In this document: one piece after another, positions 5,949-15,202 of the stretch
How the letters are laid out: each line of letters begins with the position of its first letter
Numbering within the stretch: the first letter of the stretch is position 1
Assembly: GCA_039812085.1 (NCBI GenBank)
Contig: JBDHZU010000010.1
Coordinates: 1 to 27,157, forward strand
Length of the DNA: 27,157 nt
DNA from: JBDHZU01 sp039812085
GTDB lineage: Bacteria > Actinomycetota > Actinomycetes > S36-B12 > UBA10799
Reading direction: 5' to 3'
Notes under the pieces: model-generated
The model's input: only the letters and a program-made list of their open reading frames with translations
What the model was told of the DNA's origin: nothing
Databases searched by the model: none
Position numbers and translations under genes: made by a program

Positions 5949-7706
5949 ATGGCGAACGACGAAGACTTTGCTGGGTTGGGGATTGAACCCGCGCTGGCAG
6001 CCTGCTTGACGGACTTGGGGTACGAAGCTCCAACTCCCATTCAGCAGCGGGCGATCCCGGCGATGTTGGCTGGCGGCGACTTGCTGTGCCAAGCCGCCAC
6101 CGGTACCGGCAAAACGGCAGCATTCGCGCTGCCGATCCTGCATCGACGTGCGGGCTACCCGACAGATAAAGGCTCGTTGCCTACGGCGCTGATCCTGACT
6201 CCCACCCGCGAACTGTGTATGCAGGTCGCGGAAGCAATCCACCGGTATGGCCGTCCCTACGCCGTGCGAACCCTGCCCGTTTTTGGTGGGCAGCCGATCG
6301 GTCGTCAGGTTGCTGCGCTTAAACGTGGCGTTGACGTGGTGGTCGCAACCCCTGGCCGCGCAATCGATCTGATCGAACGGCGCTATCTCAAGCTCACTGA
6401 TATCGACACCGTCGTCTTGGATGAAGCCGACGAGATGCTCGACATGGGATTCGCCGAAGACATCGAAACGATTCTCACGTCCGTCCCCGACGATCGTCAG
6501 ACGGTCATGTTCTCCGCCACGATGCCAAAGCGAATCGTGAAGATCGCTGAACAGCACATGCAGAGCCCGGAGCGCATCGAGATCCCCCGCGCGGAAGTTC
6601 CCGAGGGCGAACGCCCATCCATCACGCAGATCGCCTACATCGTTCCTCGCCCGTATAAGGCAGCAGCATTGGGACGAATCCTCGATACCGAGATGCCCAC
6701 TGCATCCATCGTGTTCTGTCGAACCCGTGCGGACGTCGACAACCTGACCGAGATGCTCAACGCTCGCGGCTACCGAGCCGAAGCGCTGCACGGCGGAATG
6801 GATCAGAAGCAACGCGACCGAGTGATGACCCGCTTGCGTAACGGCAGTACTGAACTGTTGGTTGCCACTGATGTGGCTGCCCGTGGTCTCGACGTTGACC
6901 TGCTGACCCACGTCTTCAACTACGACGTACCTGCCGCGCCTGAGTCCTACGTCCATCGAACCGGACGAGTCGGTCGAGGTGGTCGTCAAGGCGTGGCCAT
7001 CACCATTGCCGATCCCCGCGAAGGCCGACAGCTCAGCGCGATCGAACGCAGCACGAAGCAGAAGATTCGAATTGGCTCACTACCCAGTAGCGATGACTTG
7101 CGGGAACGACGGCTTGAGGTAACACGCTCGGCGTTGGAACAGGTATGTCGAGACAGCGACCTGGACCGCTACCGAGGCGTCCTCGGTTCACTCACCGACG
7201 AGTTCGATCTGGAACGAGTTGCCTTAGCCGCCATCAAGTCCGCGCACCTGTCTGCAGTTGGTGAAGCAGGCGAAGAGGACATCCCAGAAGCCACGGTCGG
7301 TGAATCTGTCGGACGTAAACACAAGGGCGAACGATTCGACCGCGGGTCAGGACGTGACCGAGACCGGAACCGTGACCGTGATCGGGGCAAAGATCGTGAT
7401 CGCGACCGGGATAAGGGCGATCGTCGCAAGAAACGAGACAAGGCTGGAAAGTCCGACGGACTGACAGCTCGCTTGCACATCTCCTTGGGCAAGGAAGCCG
7501 GTGTCCGGCCCAAGGACATCGTTGGTGCCATTGCGAATGAGACCAGCTTGTCCGGTAAGGACGTGGGTTCCATCGACATTGCCCCGCGCTTCGTCACTGT
7601 CGATGTACCGGCTAATGCAGCCAAAGAAGTCATCGAAGCCCTTGGGCACACGCGCATTCAGGGTCGTCGAGTGAAGGTTCGCTTCGACCGCAAGCAGCAG
7701 CGTTAA
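5949..7706 (+). CDS. deaD: DEAD-box ATP-dependent RNA helicase with DbpA-type RNA-binding domain
   Basis: A 585-aa cytoplasmic RNA helicase of the DeaD/CsdA/DbpA group, involved in rRNA and mRNA remodelling. Motifs in order: Q motif (PTPIQQRAIP), Walker A ATGTGKT (50-56), PTREL, TPGR, DEAD in VLDEADEMLDMGF, SAT in MFSATMP, FCRTR, ATDVAARGLDVD and HRTGRVGRGGR. A linker of about 50 residues is built of Arg-Asp/Lys-Asp repeats (RDRDRNRDRDRGKDR). The last ~75 residues (LTARLHISLGKEAGVRPKDI to VKVRFDRK) form a DbpA RNA-binding domain. I choose ATG 5949 over the GTG at 5940 because GAGGTGAG lies at the right distance upstream of it. The stop overlaps the M20 peptidase stop (TTAA). A long leader with a terminator-like hairpin suggests regulated expression. 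The symbol is by family; orthology to E. coli deaD is not proven. Confidence 0.94.
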   Translation: MANDEDFAGLGIEPALAACLTDLGYEAPTPIQQRAIPAMLAGGDLLCQAATGTGKTAAFALPILHRRAGYPTDKGSLPTALILTPTRELCMQVAEAIHRYGRPYAVRTLPVFGGQPIGRQVAALKRGVDVVVATPGRAIDLIERRYLKLTDIDTVVLDEADEMLDMGFAEDIETILTSVPDDRQTVMFSATMPKRIVKIAEQHMQSPERIEIPRAEVPEGERPSITQIAYIVPRPYKAAALGRILDTEMPTASIVFCRTRADVDNLTEMLNARGYRAEALHGGMDQKQRDRVMTRLRNGSTELLVATDVAARGLDVDLLTHVFNYDVPAAPESYVHRTGRVGRGGRQGVAITIADPREGRQLSAIERSTKQKIRIGSLPSSDDLRERRLEVTRSALEQVCRDSDLDRYRGVLGSLTDEFDLERVALAAIKSAHLSAVGEAGEEDIPEATVGESVGRKHKGERFDRGSGRDRDRNRDRDRGKDRDRDRDKGDRRKKRDKAGKSDGLTARLHISLGKEAGVRPKDIVGAIANETSLSGKDVGSIDIAPRFVTVDVPANAAKEVIEALGHTRIQGRRVKVRFDRKQQR

Positions 7707-9058
7707 CGAGACTTGCCGAACTCCACAAAGAACGAGGCCATGGCAATCGTGGCCGCACGCAGTTCGCTGAGTAGTACTCGTTCGTTGGGAGCATGGATGT
7801 TGGCGTAGGTGTCGCATACGCCGAACAGCAGCACCTCGGCATCCGGAACGGCATCGCTGAGCGAGTTCACGACGGGAATAGATCCACCGGCCGCCATCAT
7901 GACGGGTTCCGTCCCCCATCCGTTCTGCAGCGCGATCTTCGCCGCCTCGTAAGCCGGGCCACCGGTCGTCGCAAAGAAGCCATTACCGACTTCGCCGGGC
8001 GTGACTTTCAGCTCGACACCGAAAGGTGCAACCTTGGCGAGGTGATCGACTACCGCTTGGCTGGCTTCCTCTGGGTCTTGCTCAGGATGGACACGCACGT
8101 TCAACGTTGCTGCCGCATGTGATGCAACCGCATTGATAGGTGATGTGGTGGGTGGGGCATCAAAGCTCGTGATCGTAATAGCCGGGCCACTCCAAATCCG
8201 AGAGCCCAAATCCCCAGTGCCTTGCAGTGGAACGCCGGGAAGGATTTCAATCAAGTCGCGGAACTCGTCTTCGGTGAACGTTTCGCCGGACCACGGTTCA
8301 CGACGCAGACCCTCGACGGCAACGTCACCATTCTCGTCATGCAATGTGGCAAGAGCCTTGATCAGTACGGTGCGCGAATCTGGGGCAGCGCCACCGAACT
8401 CCCCGGAGTGCTTGTCGCTCTTGAGGGTGTTCACCTCGATCTTGACGCGAACTGAGCCGCGCAATGCAGAGGTGAAAGTGGCGATGCCTTCCCGAACCGA
8501 TCCAACATCGGCGATGACCATGGCGTCACATGCGAACAAGTCGGGGTTCTCGCCAGGGAACTCGTCGAAGCGACTACCGACTTCTTCCTGACCCTCAAAA
8601 ACCAGCTTGATGTTCACCGGTGGCGCACCATCAAATGCAGCCAAAGCTCCCGCGATGGCGACGATATTTCCCTTGGAGTCGGCAGTACCCCGGCCGTACA
8701 TAGCGCCGTCTTTGACGATGGGTTCGAAGGGTGGCAGATTCCAGCGATCGAGTTCACCAGGCGGCACCACGTCGTAGTGGGTGTAGAGCAGAATCGTCGG
8801 AGCATCTGCTGGTCCCGGAATCTCGGCCATGACGAGCGGCGCTGGGACACCCTCGACCTCAACGGTTCGCACATCAGAAACACCGCTGCGCTTGAGCAGT
8901 GCAATCACTGCCTTTTGCGCATCCAGCACCGGATCGATTGGTTGGTCAGCACCAGAAACCGATGCAATCGACACCAACGTTGCCAACTCGTCAGTCAGTT
9001 GTGGCATCGCCTCATCAATGCGCGCGGTTAGTGCATCCGAATCGTTTAGTGCAGTCAT
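7703..9058 (-). CDS. M20 family metallopeptidase (dipeptidase-like)
   Basis: A 451-aa soluble di-zinc peptidase of the M20/M25/M40 family. Visible metal-site elements are YTHYDVVP (His ligand and following Asp), GRGTADSKGN (bridging Asp region) and EGQEEVGS (catalytic Glu and ligand Glu). A dimerisation domain intervenes (FTSALRGSVRVKIEV and on), and a C-terminal ligand His is likely within CDTYANIHAPNERV. The length fits the actinobacterial M20 dipeptidases. Start ATG 9058 is preceded by GAGGAG with good spacing; the frame can extend to a TTG at 9070, which would overlap that ribosome binding site. It converges on the helicase gene with a 4-bp overlap and is divergent from the glycosyltransferase gene. 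Substrate specificity cannot be read from sequence. Confidence 0.92.
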   Translation of the reverse strand: MTALNDSDALTARIDEAMPQLTDELATLVSIASVSGADQPIDPVLDAQKAVIALLKRSGVSDVRTVEVEGVPAPLVMAEIPGPADAPTILLYTHYDVVPPGELDRWNLPPFEPIVKDGAMYGRGTADSKGNIVAIAGALAAFDGAPPVNIKLVFEGQEEVGSRFDEFPGENPDLFACDAMVIADVGSVREGIATFTSALRGSVRVKIEVNTLKSDKHSGEFGGAAPDSRTVLIKALATLHDENGDVAVEGLRREPWSGETFTEDEFRDLIEILPGVPLQGTGDLGSRIWSGPAITITSFDAPPTTSPINAVASHAAATLNVRVHPEQDPEEASQAVVDHLAKVAPFGVELKVTPGEVGNGFFATTGGPAYEAAKIALQNGWGTEPVMMAAGGSIPVVNSLSDAVPDAEVLLFGVCDTYANIHAPNERVLLSELRAATIAMASFFVEFGKSR

Positions 9059-9219
9059 TGCTCTCCTCAACCAAGATCGATGTTGCCGACCCTACGGAAA
9101 ATCCGGCAACGGGGACCACTCGCGACTACCCCGTCTGCCGAGACTTGTTAGAAACTTGAACGCTCAAATGGCCCGCTCAGCCAGCTAACGGCATCGCCGT
9201 TTTGGCATCGTCAGACCCG

Positions 9220-10710
9220 ATGACCTCCACCTCTGGTAACCGCTTCCGCTCTGCTGCCACGCATCGAGCGGCACTACTCGTTCCCGCCGCACTTACCGTG
9301 CTGTTGGCCTTGCCGTCGATGACCAAGTCGTTTTGGTTCGACGAGGCTGCATCTGCGGTTTCTGCTGACCGTTCGCTGTCAGCGACTCTGCAGTTGTTGA
9401 CCCATGTTGACGGCTCGATGTCTGCCTATTACGTGTTCTTGAACGGCTGGACGAAACTGTTCGGAACCTCTGAGTTCGCCATCCGTTTCCCCTCTCTGTT
9501 GGCGATGACCGGGGCGGTCATCTTGACTGGGATGCTCGGTCGGCGACTGGGTTCCGCGTGGATCGGTTTGGCGGCAGCAATTCTGTTCGCAGTCGCTCCA
9601 CGAACTGTTAGCTACGCCGCTGAGGCGCGCCCCTACGCACTGGCTGTGTTCTTCACTGTTCTCGCTGCCTGGCTTGCCGCCCGCTTCACTCCTACGCGGC
9701 CCGGCTGGGCATTTGGCGGATTCACTGTTGCGGCCACATTTGCCACGGGATTCCAGTTGATGGCATTGCTGCCTCTGGCATTCGTCGCCCTGTTCCTGTC
9801 CGGCTGGGTCCGACGCATCGTCGCCCTCGTGCTGCCGGTGGTAACCGCTGGGAGCATCTGGCTCCTGATGTCTGGACAACCCAACTTCCAGTCGTGGCTG
9901 CAACGACCCAGCATCACGACAATCGTCGAATCGCTATTTGCTGCAGGTGCAATCTCGTTGGGACTGCTGGCTGCATGGGTAATCATCCCCGCCATCCGTC
10001 GGCAACAACCACTTCAGTTCAACCCACACGCAATTCTGGGACTGGCAGCTTTTATCCCTTGGTTGGTGACCTACCTCGCGTCGTATGTCCGACCGATGTT
10101 CCTTCCGCGCTACCTGTTACCCACCACACCGTTCATTGCCGTGCTGGGTGGGTTCGCAGCGATTGCTGTCATCCGGTGGGTACTCACCCTGTCGACTGGT
10201 GTTGCCACGTCCTTAATCGCGGCCGCTGTTATCGGGGTGGTCGCAGTCACGGTGGCGTTGTTGGTGATGGTGCCGAGTACAAAGACTCAGGATTTCCGGT
10301 TAGCGGCGAAGACCATCACCTCAGATGCCAACGCTGGTGATGCTGTGGTCTATGAGCCGCAGTGGCTAGCTCCCGCAATGGAGTGGTATCTCAAGCAGCA
10401 ACCCAATGATCCCAGCGAGACTGCTCTGACTGCGGGAACCCCAGATAGGCCGGATGACAACCTATGGGCAGAAAGTGGAACCGAGGCTGAGTCCCTCGAG
10501 TGGATCTTGGATTCCAAGCGCGCTTGGGTGGTGAGTTTGCCCGGGTCTGACTGGAGTCCTGTCCCTGATTCTGAGGGGAAGGCCATCCGAGCACTGGACA
10601 AGTGCGGTGCACTCATCAAGAAGTACACCCTGCCGGATTACGAACTCGGTGAGCTCACGTTGAGTCTCTACAAGGTGGCCGACAAGCCGGGATGTATGCC
10701 TGCCCAGTAG
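9220..10710 (+). CDS. GT-C type membrane glycosyltransferase (GT39/ArnT-like)
   Basis: A 496-aa polytopic membrane protein, about 10 hydrophobic segments. The first extracytoplasmic loop carries FWFDEAASAVSADR, the acidic DE motif of GT-C glycosyltransferases that use polyprenyl-phosphate sugars, and later AEARPYALAVFF, a common motif of this superfamily. The last ~130 residues form a soluble extracytoplasmic domain. It probably transfers a sugar from a lipid-linked donor at the outer face of the membrane; acceptor and sugar are unknown. The ATG at 9220 is preferred over a TTG at 9202, but neither has a clear ribosome binding site. The 160-bp gap shared with the divergent M20 gene must hold both promoters; I could not place them. 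Confidence 0.8.
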   Translation: MTSTSGNRFRSAATHRAALLVPAALTVLLALPSMTKSFWFDEAASAVSADRSLSATLQLLTHVDGSMSAYYVFLNGWTKLFGTSEFAIRFPSLLAMTGAVILTGMLGRRLGSAWIGLAAAILFAVAPRTVSYAAEARPYALAVFFTVLAAWLAARFTPTRPGWAFGGFTVAATFATGFQLMALLPLAFVALFLSGWVRRIVALVLPVVTAGSIWLLMSGQPNFQSWLQRPSITTIVESLFAAGAISLGLLAAWVIIPAIRRQQPLQFNPHAILGLAAFIPWLVTYLASYVRPMFLPRYLLPTTPFIAVLGGFAAIAVIRWVLTLSTGVATSLIAAAVIGVVAVTVALLVMVPSTKTQDFRLAAKTITSDANAGDAVVYEPQWLAPAMEWYLKQQPNDPSETALTAGTPDRPDDNLWAESGTEAESLEWILDSKRAWVVSLPGSDWSPVPDSEGKAIRALDKCGALIKKYTLPDYELGELTLSLYKVADKPGCMPAQ

Positions 10711-10723
10711 GTAGTGCGAACAG

Positions 10724-11617
10724 TTAGCTCGTCTTCTGAGTGGATGCCTGGTAGATCTCGTCCACTGCTTCGGCCAGCGCGGCGTCGAATTCTTCATCTG
10801 TCATGTCGGCGCGAAGATCATTCAGCAGTGCGCGGCTGAAGCTCGCGATGACACCCGGATTCTTTGCCAGCTCTTCGCAGGCTTCGGTTCGTTCATACCC
10901 GCCAGACAGGGCAACTACCTTCAACACTTTCGGATGCGCAACGAGGGAGTCGTAGTGTCCAGGTTTGACCGGAAGTGACAGCTTCAGCATCACCGGGTTG
11001 CCGTTATGGCGGTCCAGTTGTTGCTGGAGTTCGTTGACCAGCAGGTCATCGCATGCCTCACGATCAGAACTGGTGATGTCCACCTCAGGCTCGATGATCG
11101 GCACCAAATCATGGCCGAGGACTTGCCGGGCGACCTCGAACTGTTGCTCAACGATGGCTTTCACGCCGTCAGCATTCGCCGCATGAATAACTGAGCGTTC
11201 CTTAGTGCCGAACATTCCTAGCTGCTTCGATCGAGAAAGCAAATCGTCGAGGTCGGGCATGGGCTTCATCAGTTGCACGCCGCGTTCTGGGCCCAGCAAC
11301 CCCTTATCAATCTTGATGAAAGGCACAACGCCTTTCTCGTGCAGCACATCGGGAACAGGTCGACCATCTACTTGGCCGTCCATCGTCATCTCAAAAAGAA
11401 TCGTTCCGATGATCTTTCCGCTACTGAATGCGGGAGCCTCGATCACCCGACAGCGCATCTTGTGGATCAGCGCAAACATCTCGTCGTCAGATGACCAAGC
11501 AGATTCGTCAACACCGTAGGCAGCCAGCGCCTTTGGGGTGGAACCGCCGGACTGGTCAAGGGCAGCAAGGAAACCGTCACCTGCTGCGATTTGTTCCGAC
11601 ATCTGCTGGGCGTCCAT
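10724..11617 (-). CDS. fda: Class I fructose-1,6-bisphosphate aldolase
   Basis: A 297-aa glycolytic/gluconeogenic aldolase (fructose 1,6-bisphosphate to DHAP plus glyceraldehyde 3-phosphate) of the Schiff-base, metal-independent class. It matches the short bacterial class I form known from Staphylococcus in length and motifs: GDGFLAALDQSGGSTPKAL near the N-terminus, GTILFEMTMD, VVPFIKIDKGL, VPIIEPEVDI, VMLKLSLPVKPG (containing the Schiff-base Lys candidate) and VVALSGGYER near the phosphate site. An AGGAG lies 8 nt upstream of the ATG. It is last in a run of co-directional genes, 91 nt or more downstream of the acyltransferase, and ends 13 bp from the convergent glycosyltransferase gene. Confidence 0.93.
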   Translation of the reverse strand: MDAQQMSEQIAAGDGFLAALDQSGGSTPKALAAYGVDESAWSSDDEMFALIHKMRCRVIEAPAFSSGKIIGTILFEMTMDGQVDGRPVPDVLHEKGVVPFIKIDKGLLGPERGVQLMKPMPDLDDLLSRSKQLGMFGTKERSVIHAANADGVKAIVEQQFEVARQVLGHDLVPIIEPEVDITSSDREACDDLLVNELQQQLDRHNGNPVMLKLSLPVKPGHYDSLVAHPKVLKVVALSGGYERTEACEELAKNPGVIASFSRALLNDLRADMTDEEFDAALAEAVDEIYQASTQKTS

Positions 11618-11704
11618 ACGGGCTTCTCCTGTTTGACGACGATCTTGTCTGCGTATCGTCGCAGGACTCTTGCATTTCAGCGACTCGAGATTCCGGTTCG
11701 TGAC

Positions 11705-13108
11705 TCACCGTGGACGCGATGTGGACTTCTTGAGCTCATCAATCTCGTGATGGAACGCTGCGATCAACGAATCAGGATCAGCAATGACATCGCGGTCGGT
11801 CTTGAAGCCGACGACGATCTTGCCTTCCAGGCTGAAGATGCAAGCGTTGAGGGTTTGATTACCTGCGCCGGGTGCCCATCCGAATGCGCCTGCTACCGGA
11901 ATGCCAGCGAAGAGTCTTTGGGTACGCGGGCCGGGAACATTAGTCGTGACACCGATGGCCTTACGGGAAAAGAAATCGATCATCGTCCGGGCGACATTGG
12001 GATTCAATGCTCCGAACGTCGAGATGATCCCAAACGTCAGCACCGGTTCGGGGGAGGTCTTGATGGCGTCCATTCGCCGCTTGGTCTCTCCGATTCGTTC
12101 GATGGGGTCTCGTACAGAAAGCGGCAGAGTGAGCAGCACGAGTGCAAAACGATTGCCGAGTTCTGATGGCAATGGACGATCCATGGGCCGCAGATTGACG
12201 GGGACCATAGTGGTCACATCAGTGGGTTCATGTCCGTGCTCGGCGAGGTAGGTGGATAGAGCACCGGCAAGGGCAGAAACGAGCACATCGTTGACGGTGG
12301 CGTTATTGGTATTGGCGATTGCTCGGATGTCAGCTAGGTCGATCTGTTGTGACCAGCGGGCGTTCTTATCCACTCCCGCTGTCCCAGACAAAGCCGTTTC
12401 CGGCAGGTTGGTTGCCAAGAGTTTGGCGGTAGTTTTTCCCGTTCCCGTGACCAGGTGGACAGCGTCTACCGCTTGCTTTGGATCAACCAACCGAGACAGG
12501 CGATGGAACATGCTCACGCCAGCATTCCCGGCGCCCAACAGAATCTCTGCCATGCCGTGTGAGATCCGACTGGCTAGTGATGGTTCAGCAGACGATGAAT
12601 CGTGGTTGGCCTGCTGGTCCTTGGCGGAGGTGGACGTCGATGGAGCATCGTCAGTGAGTTCGAGTACCACTCGAGCGAGTGCAGTGCCATCAGCCAGGGC
12701 GTGATGGAAGCGGAAGTACATCGCCGTTCCACCCTGATAGCCATGCACGATGTGGACTTCCCAGGGAGAGCGATTCATCGGTAGTGGTTGAGAGATAAAT
12801 CGTTCGACGTACGTCTGCAGTTGGGCTTGATTGCCGGGCTCTTCCAGCCGCGCGGTCACGATGTAATCGTGGATCTCGAAGTCGGGAAGGTCTTGCCACA
12901 TCGCGTGGAACCGTGGGTCACGAGTTGAGACCGGTCGTTGCCGGAAAACGGGGTAACGCTCAACAAGTCGCTCTTTCAACAACGTGATGGCGGCGTCTTC
13001 ATCAAGCGGTTCGTCGAACCACATGACGCAATCGATCACCATGAGGTTTTCCGGGGTATCCATCCCCAACCACAGGTTGTCGACTGCTCCGACGGGACGA
13101 GCGCTCAC
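11705..13108 (-). CDS. WS/DGAT-type O-acyltransferase (wax ester synthase / diacylglycerol acyltransferase family)
   Basis: About 467 aa. The catalytic motif HHxxxDG is present as HHALADG (near residues 135-141). The C-terminal region has the family signatures VPVNLRP and TTNVPGPRTQRLFAGIPV. Such enzymes acylate fatty alcohols or diacylglycerol with acyl-CoA and make storage wax esters or triacylglycerol in actinobacteria. The N-terminus is uncertain. The frame opens at a TTG at 13156, but homology begins around RPVGAVDNLWLGMDTPENLM, so a GTG at 13108 or 13114 (the sequence is GTG-ACG-GTG) is more plausible. No Shine-Dalgarno is seen for any of them. It lies 56 bp downstream of the VOC gene (9 bp if the TTG is used), suggesting co-transcription. 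Lipid product is inferred from the family. Confidence 0.88.
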   Translation of the reverse strand: MSARPVGAVDNLWLGMDTPENLMVIDCVMWFDEPLDEDAAITLLKERLVERYPVFRQRPVSTRDPRFHAMWQDLPDFEIHDYIVTARLEEPGNQAQLQTYVERFISQPLPMNRSPWEVHIVHGYQGGTAMYFRFHHALADGTALARVVLELTDDAPSTSTSAKDQQANHDSSSAEPSLASRISHGMAEILLGAGNAGVSMFHRLSRLVDPKQAVDAVHLVTGTGKTTAKLLATNLPETALSGTAGVDKNARWSQQIDLADIRAIANTNNATVNDVLVSALAGALSTYLAEHGHEPTDVTTMVPVNLRPMDRPLPSELGNRFALVLLTLPLSVRDPIERIGETKRRMDAIKTSPEPVLTFGIISTFGALNPNVARTMIDFFSRKAIGVTTNVPGPRTQRLFAGIPVAGAFGWAPGAGNQTLNACIFSLEGKIVVGFKTDRDVIADPDSLIAAFHHEIDELKKSTSRPR

Positions 13109-13164
13109 CGTCACACGGTAGTGCGCAGTTGCGAATGCTGGGCAGAGATAACTCAACCCGTACG

Positions 13165-14055
13165 TCAGAACTGATCGATCACGATCTTTTTCATTGACAT
13201 CAGAGTTGAGTAGGCGTCCGGCTTATTCATGAGTTCACCCATGTTGGCTGGAACGATTTGCCATGAGACACCAAACTCGTCTTTGCACCATCCACATTGT
13301 TCGAACTCTGGTCCGGCCGTGGACAGTTTGCTCCAGTAGTAGTCGATCTCTTCCTGGTTGGCACATGGCACAAGGAAGGAAACTGCTTCGTTGAAGGCAG
13401 CGTCGATATCGCCAAATGAGTCAGCTGCAGCGAACCATTGACCGTCAAGAGCGAACTCACCGAACATCACTGCTCCGGCTGCGGCCGGACCTGACTGTTG
13501 TTCGTAAGGAGCGACCATCCCAACTGAGGAGTTGTCGAACACCGAGGTGTAGAAGTCGATTGCTTCCTTCGCTCGGTTGACGTTTGCGCCGCAAAAAGTC
13601 AGGTAAGGAATGACGAATGGTCGAGGATCGCCGGCTGGGTTGGTCAAGATGAGTTGCCAAGTGACGCCGTACTTATCGGTTAGTCGACCGTAGTGCGCAC
13701 TAAACGGGTACTCGCCTAGCGGCATATTCACCTCGCCATCCTGCGTCAGTTTGCCCCACAGCTCATCCAGATCAGTGCGGGCATTGTCGCGCTGTGCTGG
13801 ATCAAAATTGACCAGAAACGAGATGGATGGATTGAATGAGAACTCGGGGCCCGCATTGATCGCGGTCATCCCCACTCCACCCAACTCGAAGTTCACGACA
13901 AGTTCTTGGCCAGCCAATTCTTTTTGGAAGTCGAGCAGTCCTTCTTCGGGGTAGTGCGCCGTGGATGTGATCTGCGAATCGGTGAACACAGTGGTGTAGA
14001 ACCCGACAGCTTCTGCCGCATTGCCGTTGAACCAGAGGTTGGGCGTGATGCTCAT
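13165..14055 (-). CDS. Tandem PhnB-like VOC-fold protein (two domains)
   Basis: A 296-aa protein made of two copies of the PhnB/'3-demethylubiquinone-9 3-methyltransferase' type domain. The first (about 1-140) begins ITPNLWFNGNAAEAVGFYTTVF and ends YGVTWQLI. The second (about 147-275) begins IPYLTFCGANVNRAKEAIDF and ends FGVSWQIVP. Each has the SFLV.F/P and W..L/WSKL elements of the fold. Despite the database name, members are VOC-superfamily proteins without proven methyltransferase activity. GGAG lies 8 nt upstream of the ATG. It sits between the BrkB-like gene (31-bp gap) and the acyltransferase gene in the same direction. Specific function unknown. Confidence 0.85.
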   Translation of the reverse strand: MSITPNLWFNGNAAEAVGFYTTVFTDSQITSTAHYPEEGLLDFQKELAGQELVVNFELGGVGMTAINAGPEFSFNPSISFLVNFDPAQRDNARTDLDELWGKLTQDGEVNMPLGEYPFSAHYGRLTDKYGVTWQLILTNPAGDPRPFVIPYLTFCGANVNRAKEAIDFYTSVFDNSSVGMVAPYEQQSGPAAAGAVMFGEFALDGQWFAAADSFGDIDAAFNEAVSFLVPCANQEEIDYYWSKLSTAGPEFEQCGWCKDEFGVSWQIVPANMGELMNKPDAYSTLMSMKKIVIDQF

Positions 14056-14086
14056 GGTGTTACTCCATCAGGTATGCCTGACACTG

Positions 14087-15130
14087 TCAGGGCGTTACCG
14101 AATCCATCGAGGTTGTTGGTTGCGTTCGAGGCGTGGGAATCGTCGAAGAAGAAACCTCTTGGGTGTCGGTGTCGTCGGACGCTCGTGGGAGTTCGTTTCC
14201 TAGCGCATCCGCCAAGGGATGCAACACAGCATTGATGCAGGCCCCGATCAGCACGACGTAGGTCGCGAAGTAGGCAAGCATCAGAGCCAGAACGAATCCT
14301 GCAACGGTCCCGTAGACCTCGGAGTAGCGGCTGCTGCTGTAGGCGACAAAACCGGAATAGGCCAGGACCAAGAGCATCAGGGCAACGGCACTAAAGATGA
14401 CGCCGGGCAGTAGTTCCCGAACGCTCGGAGCTTTGCCCAGGGCGAGTCGGTAGAGCCCGTAGACCGTGAGGCAAACCAGTCCAAGTACGACCGGAATATC
14501 AGTGAGTGCAGTGAAGACACCGATGATGACGGCATGTTGACCACGAAGAAATTCGGTCTCGGCCACCACGCCTAAGCTGATGATTCCCACTCCGATAACG
14601 GCGCATAACGCCCCGGTCAGTGCGCGCTTACGGGCCGTAACGAGCGGGTATCCGTACATGTTGTACGTCTGCCGGATCGCGGAGATCATCGCTCCGGTTC
14701 CTGCCGAAACACTCCACAAAGAAACCGCCAAGCTGACGAACAATCCAAGCGACAGCACGCCGGAGTGGCTGGCGACGACTTGCAGTTGACCGGTGAGAGC
14801 GTGACTGACCGGCCCGGATAGTGACGTGGTGGTGTCCTGCAGGGCAGTGACCACCGTATCTGGCGAGACAATGAGTCCGTAGATGCTGACGATTGCGATC
14901 ATGGCGGGGAACAGTGAAATGAGCAGCCAGAACGCGGCACCTGCAGCAGCCAGTCCGGCGTTGACTCCGCCCTGTTCCTTCTCAACCTGACGGACGAAGT
15001 TGAATCCCTTTGCCAGTCGTGGGTGCTTGTTCACACGCCGCTTCAACGCAGCCAGCGGTGCGCTGAAGGGGTCCCAGATGGACATGCGTGTACGCACGTC
15101 GTCTTGGGTCTCGGGAGTCATCCCTGTCAT
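14087..15130 (-). CDS. YihY/BrkB family inner-membrane protein
   Basis: A 347-aa membrane protein with a soluble N-terminal part of about 55 residues. About six membrane helices begin at GLAAAGAAFWLLISLFPAMIAIVSIYG, which is the typical AAGxAFxxxLSLFP opening of the YihY/BrkB family. The C-terminal ~40 residues are polar and Ser/Thr-rich. The family's function is not settled; older 'ribonuclease BN' names are mistaken. Two possible ATG starts (15130, 15121) cannot be separated by ribosome binding site quality. It lies 72 bp downstream of asd in the same direction, with a GC hairpin between. Confidence 0.88.
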   Translation of the reverse strand: MTGMTPETQDDVRTRMSIWDPFSAPLAALKRRVNKHPRLAKGFNFVRQVEKEQGGVNAGLAAAGAAFWLLISLFPAMIAIVSIYGLIVSPDTVVTALQDTTTSLSGPVSHALTGQLQVVASHSGVLSLGLFVSLAVSLWSVSAGTGAMISAIRQTYNMYGYPLVTARKRALTGALCAVIGVGIISLGVVAETEFLRGQHAVIIGVFTALTDIPVVLGLVCLTVYGLYRLALGKAPSVRELLPGVIFSAVALMLLVLAYSGFVAYSSSRYSEVYGTVAGFVLALMLAYFATYVVLIGACINAVLHPLADALGNELPRASDDTDTQEVSSSTIPTPRTQPTTSMDSVTP

Positions 15131-15175
15131 CGTGTCGGGCTAGATCCGAGCACGCATGACAGCCCCGATGTGCGC

Positions 15176-15189
15176 CCCCCATCCGGGGG
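15176..15189 (-). other. Short GC hairpin between asd and the BrkB-like gene
   Basis: CCCCC (15176-15180) pairs with GGGGG (15185-15189) around a 4-nt loop, right after the asd stop. There is no T-run, so at best this is a processing or stabilising element for the asd 3' end rather than an intrinsic terminator. The 72-bp gap holds nothing else I can support. Confidence 0.3.
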
Positions 15190-15202
15190 AAGAAGCTGCT
15201 GC

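Noticed and set aside
5874..6989. 371-aa frame antisense to the helicase
   Set aside because: It lies opposite an unmistakable DEAD-box coding region, lacks a ribosome binding site and resembles no family; a shadow frame of GC-rich codons.
7340..7440. DNA-level tandem repeat in the helicase gene
   Set aside because: It is explained by the coding of an Arg-Asp/Lys-Asp rich linker before the RNA-binding domain, a common feature of these helicases.
9187..9203. Terminator before the glycosyltransferase gene (AACGGC-ATC-GCCGTT plus T's)
   Set aside because: A 6-bp stem in a divergent promoter region, where no upstream transcript needs ending; too weak to call.
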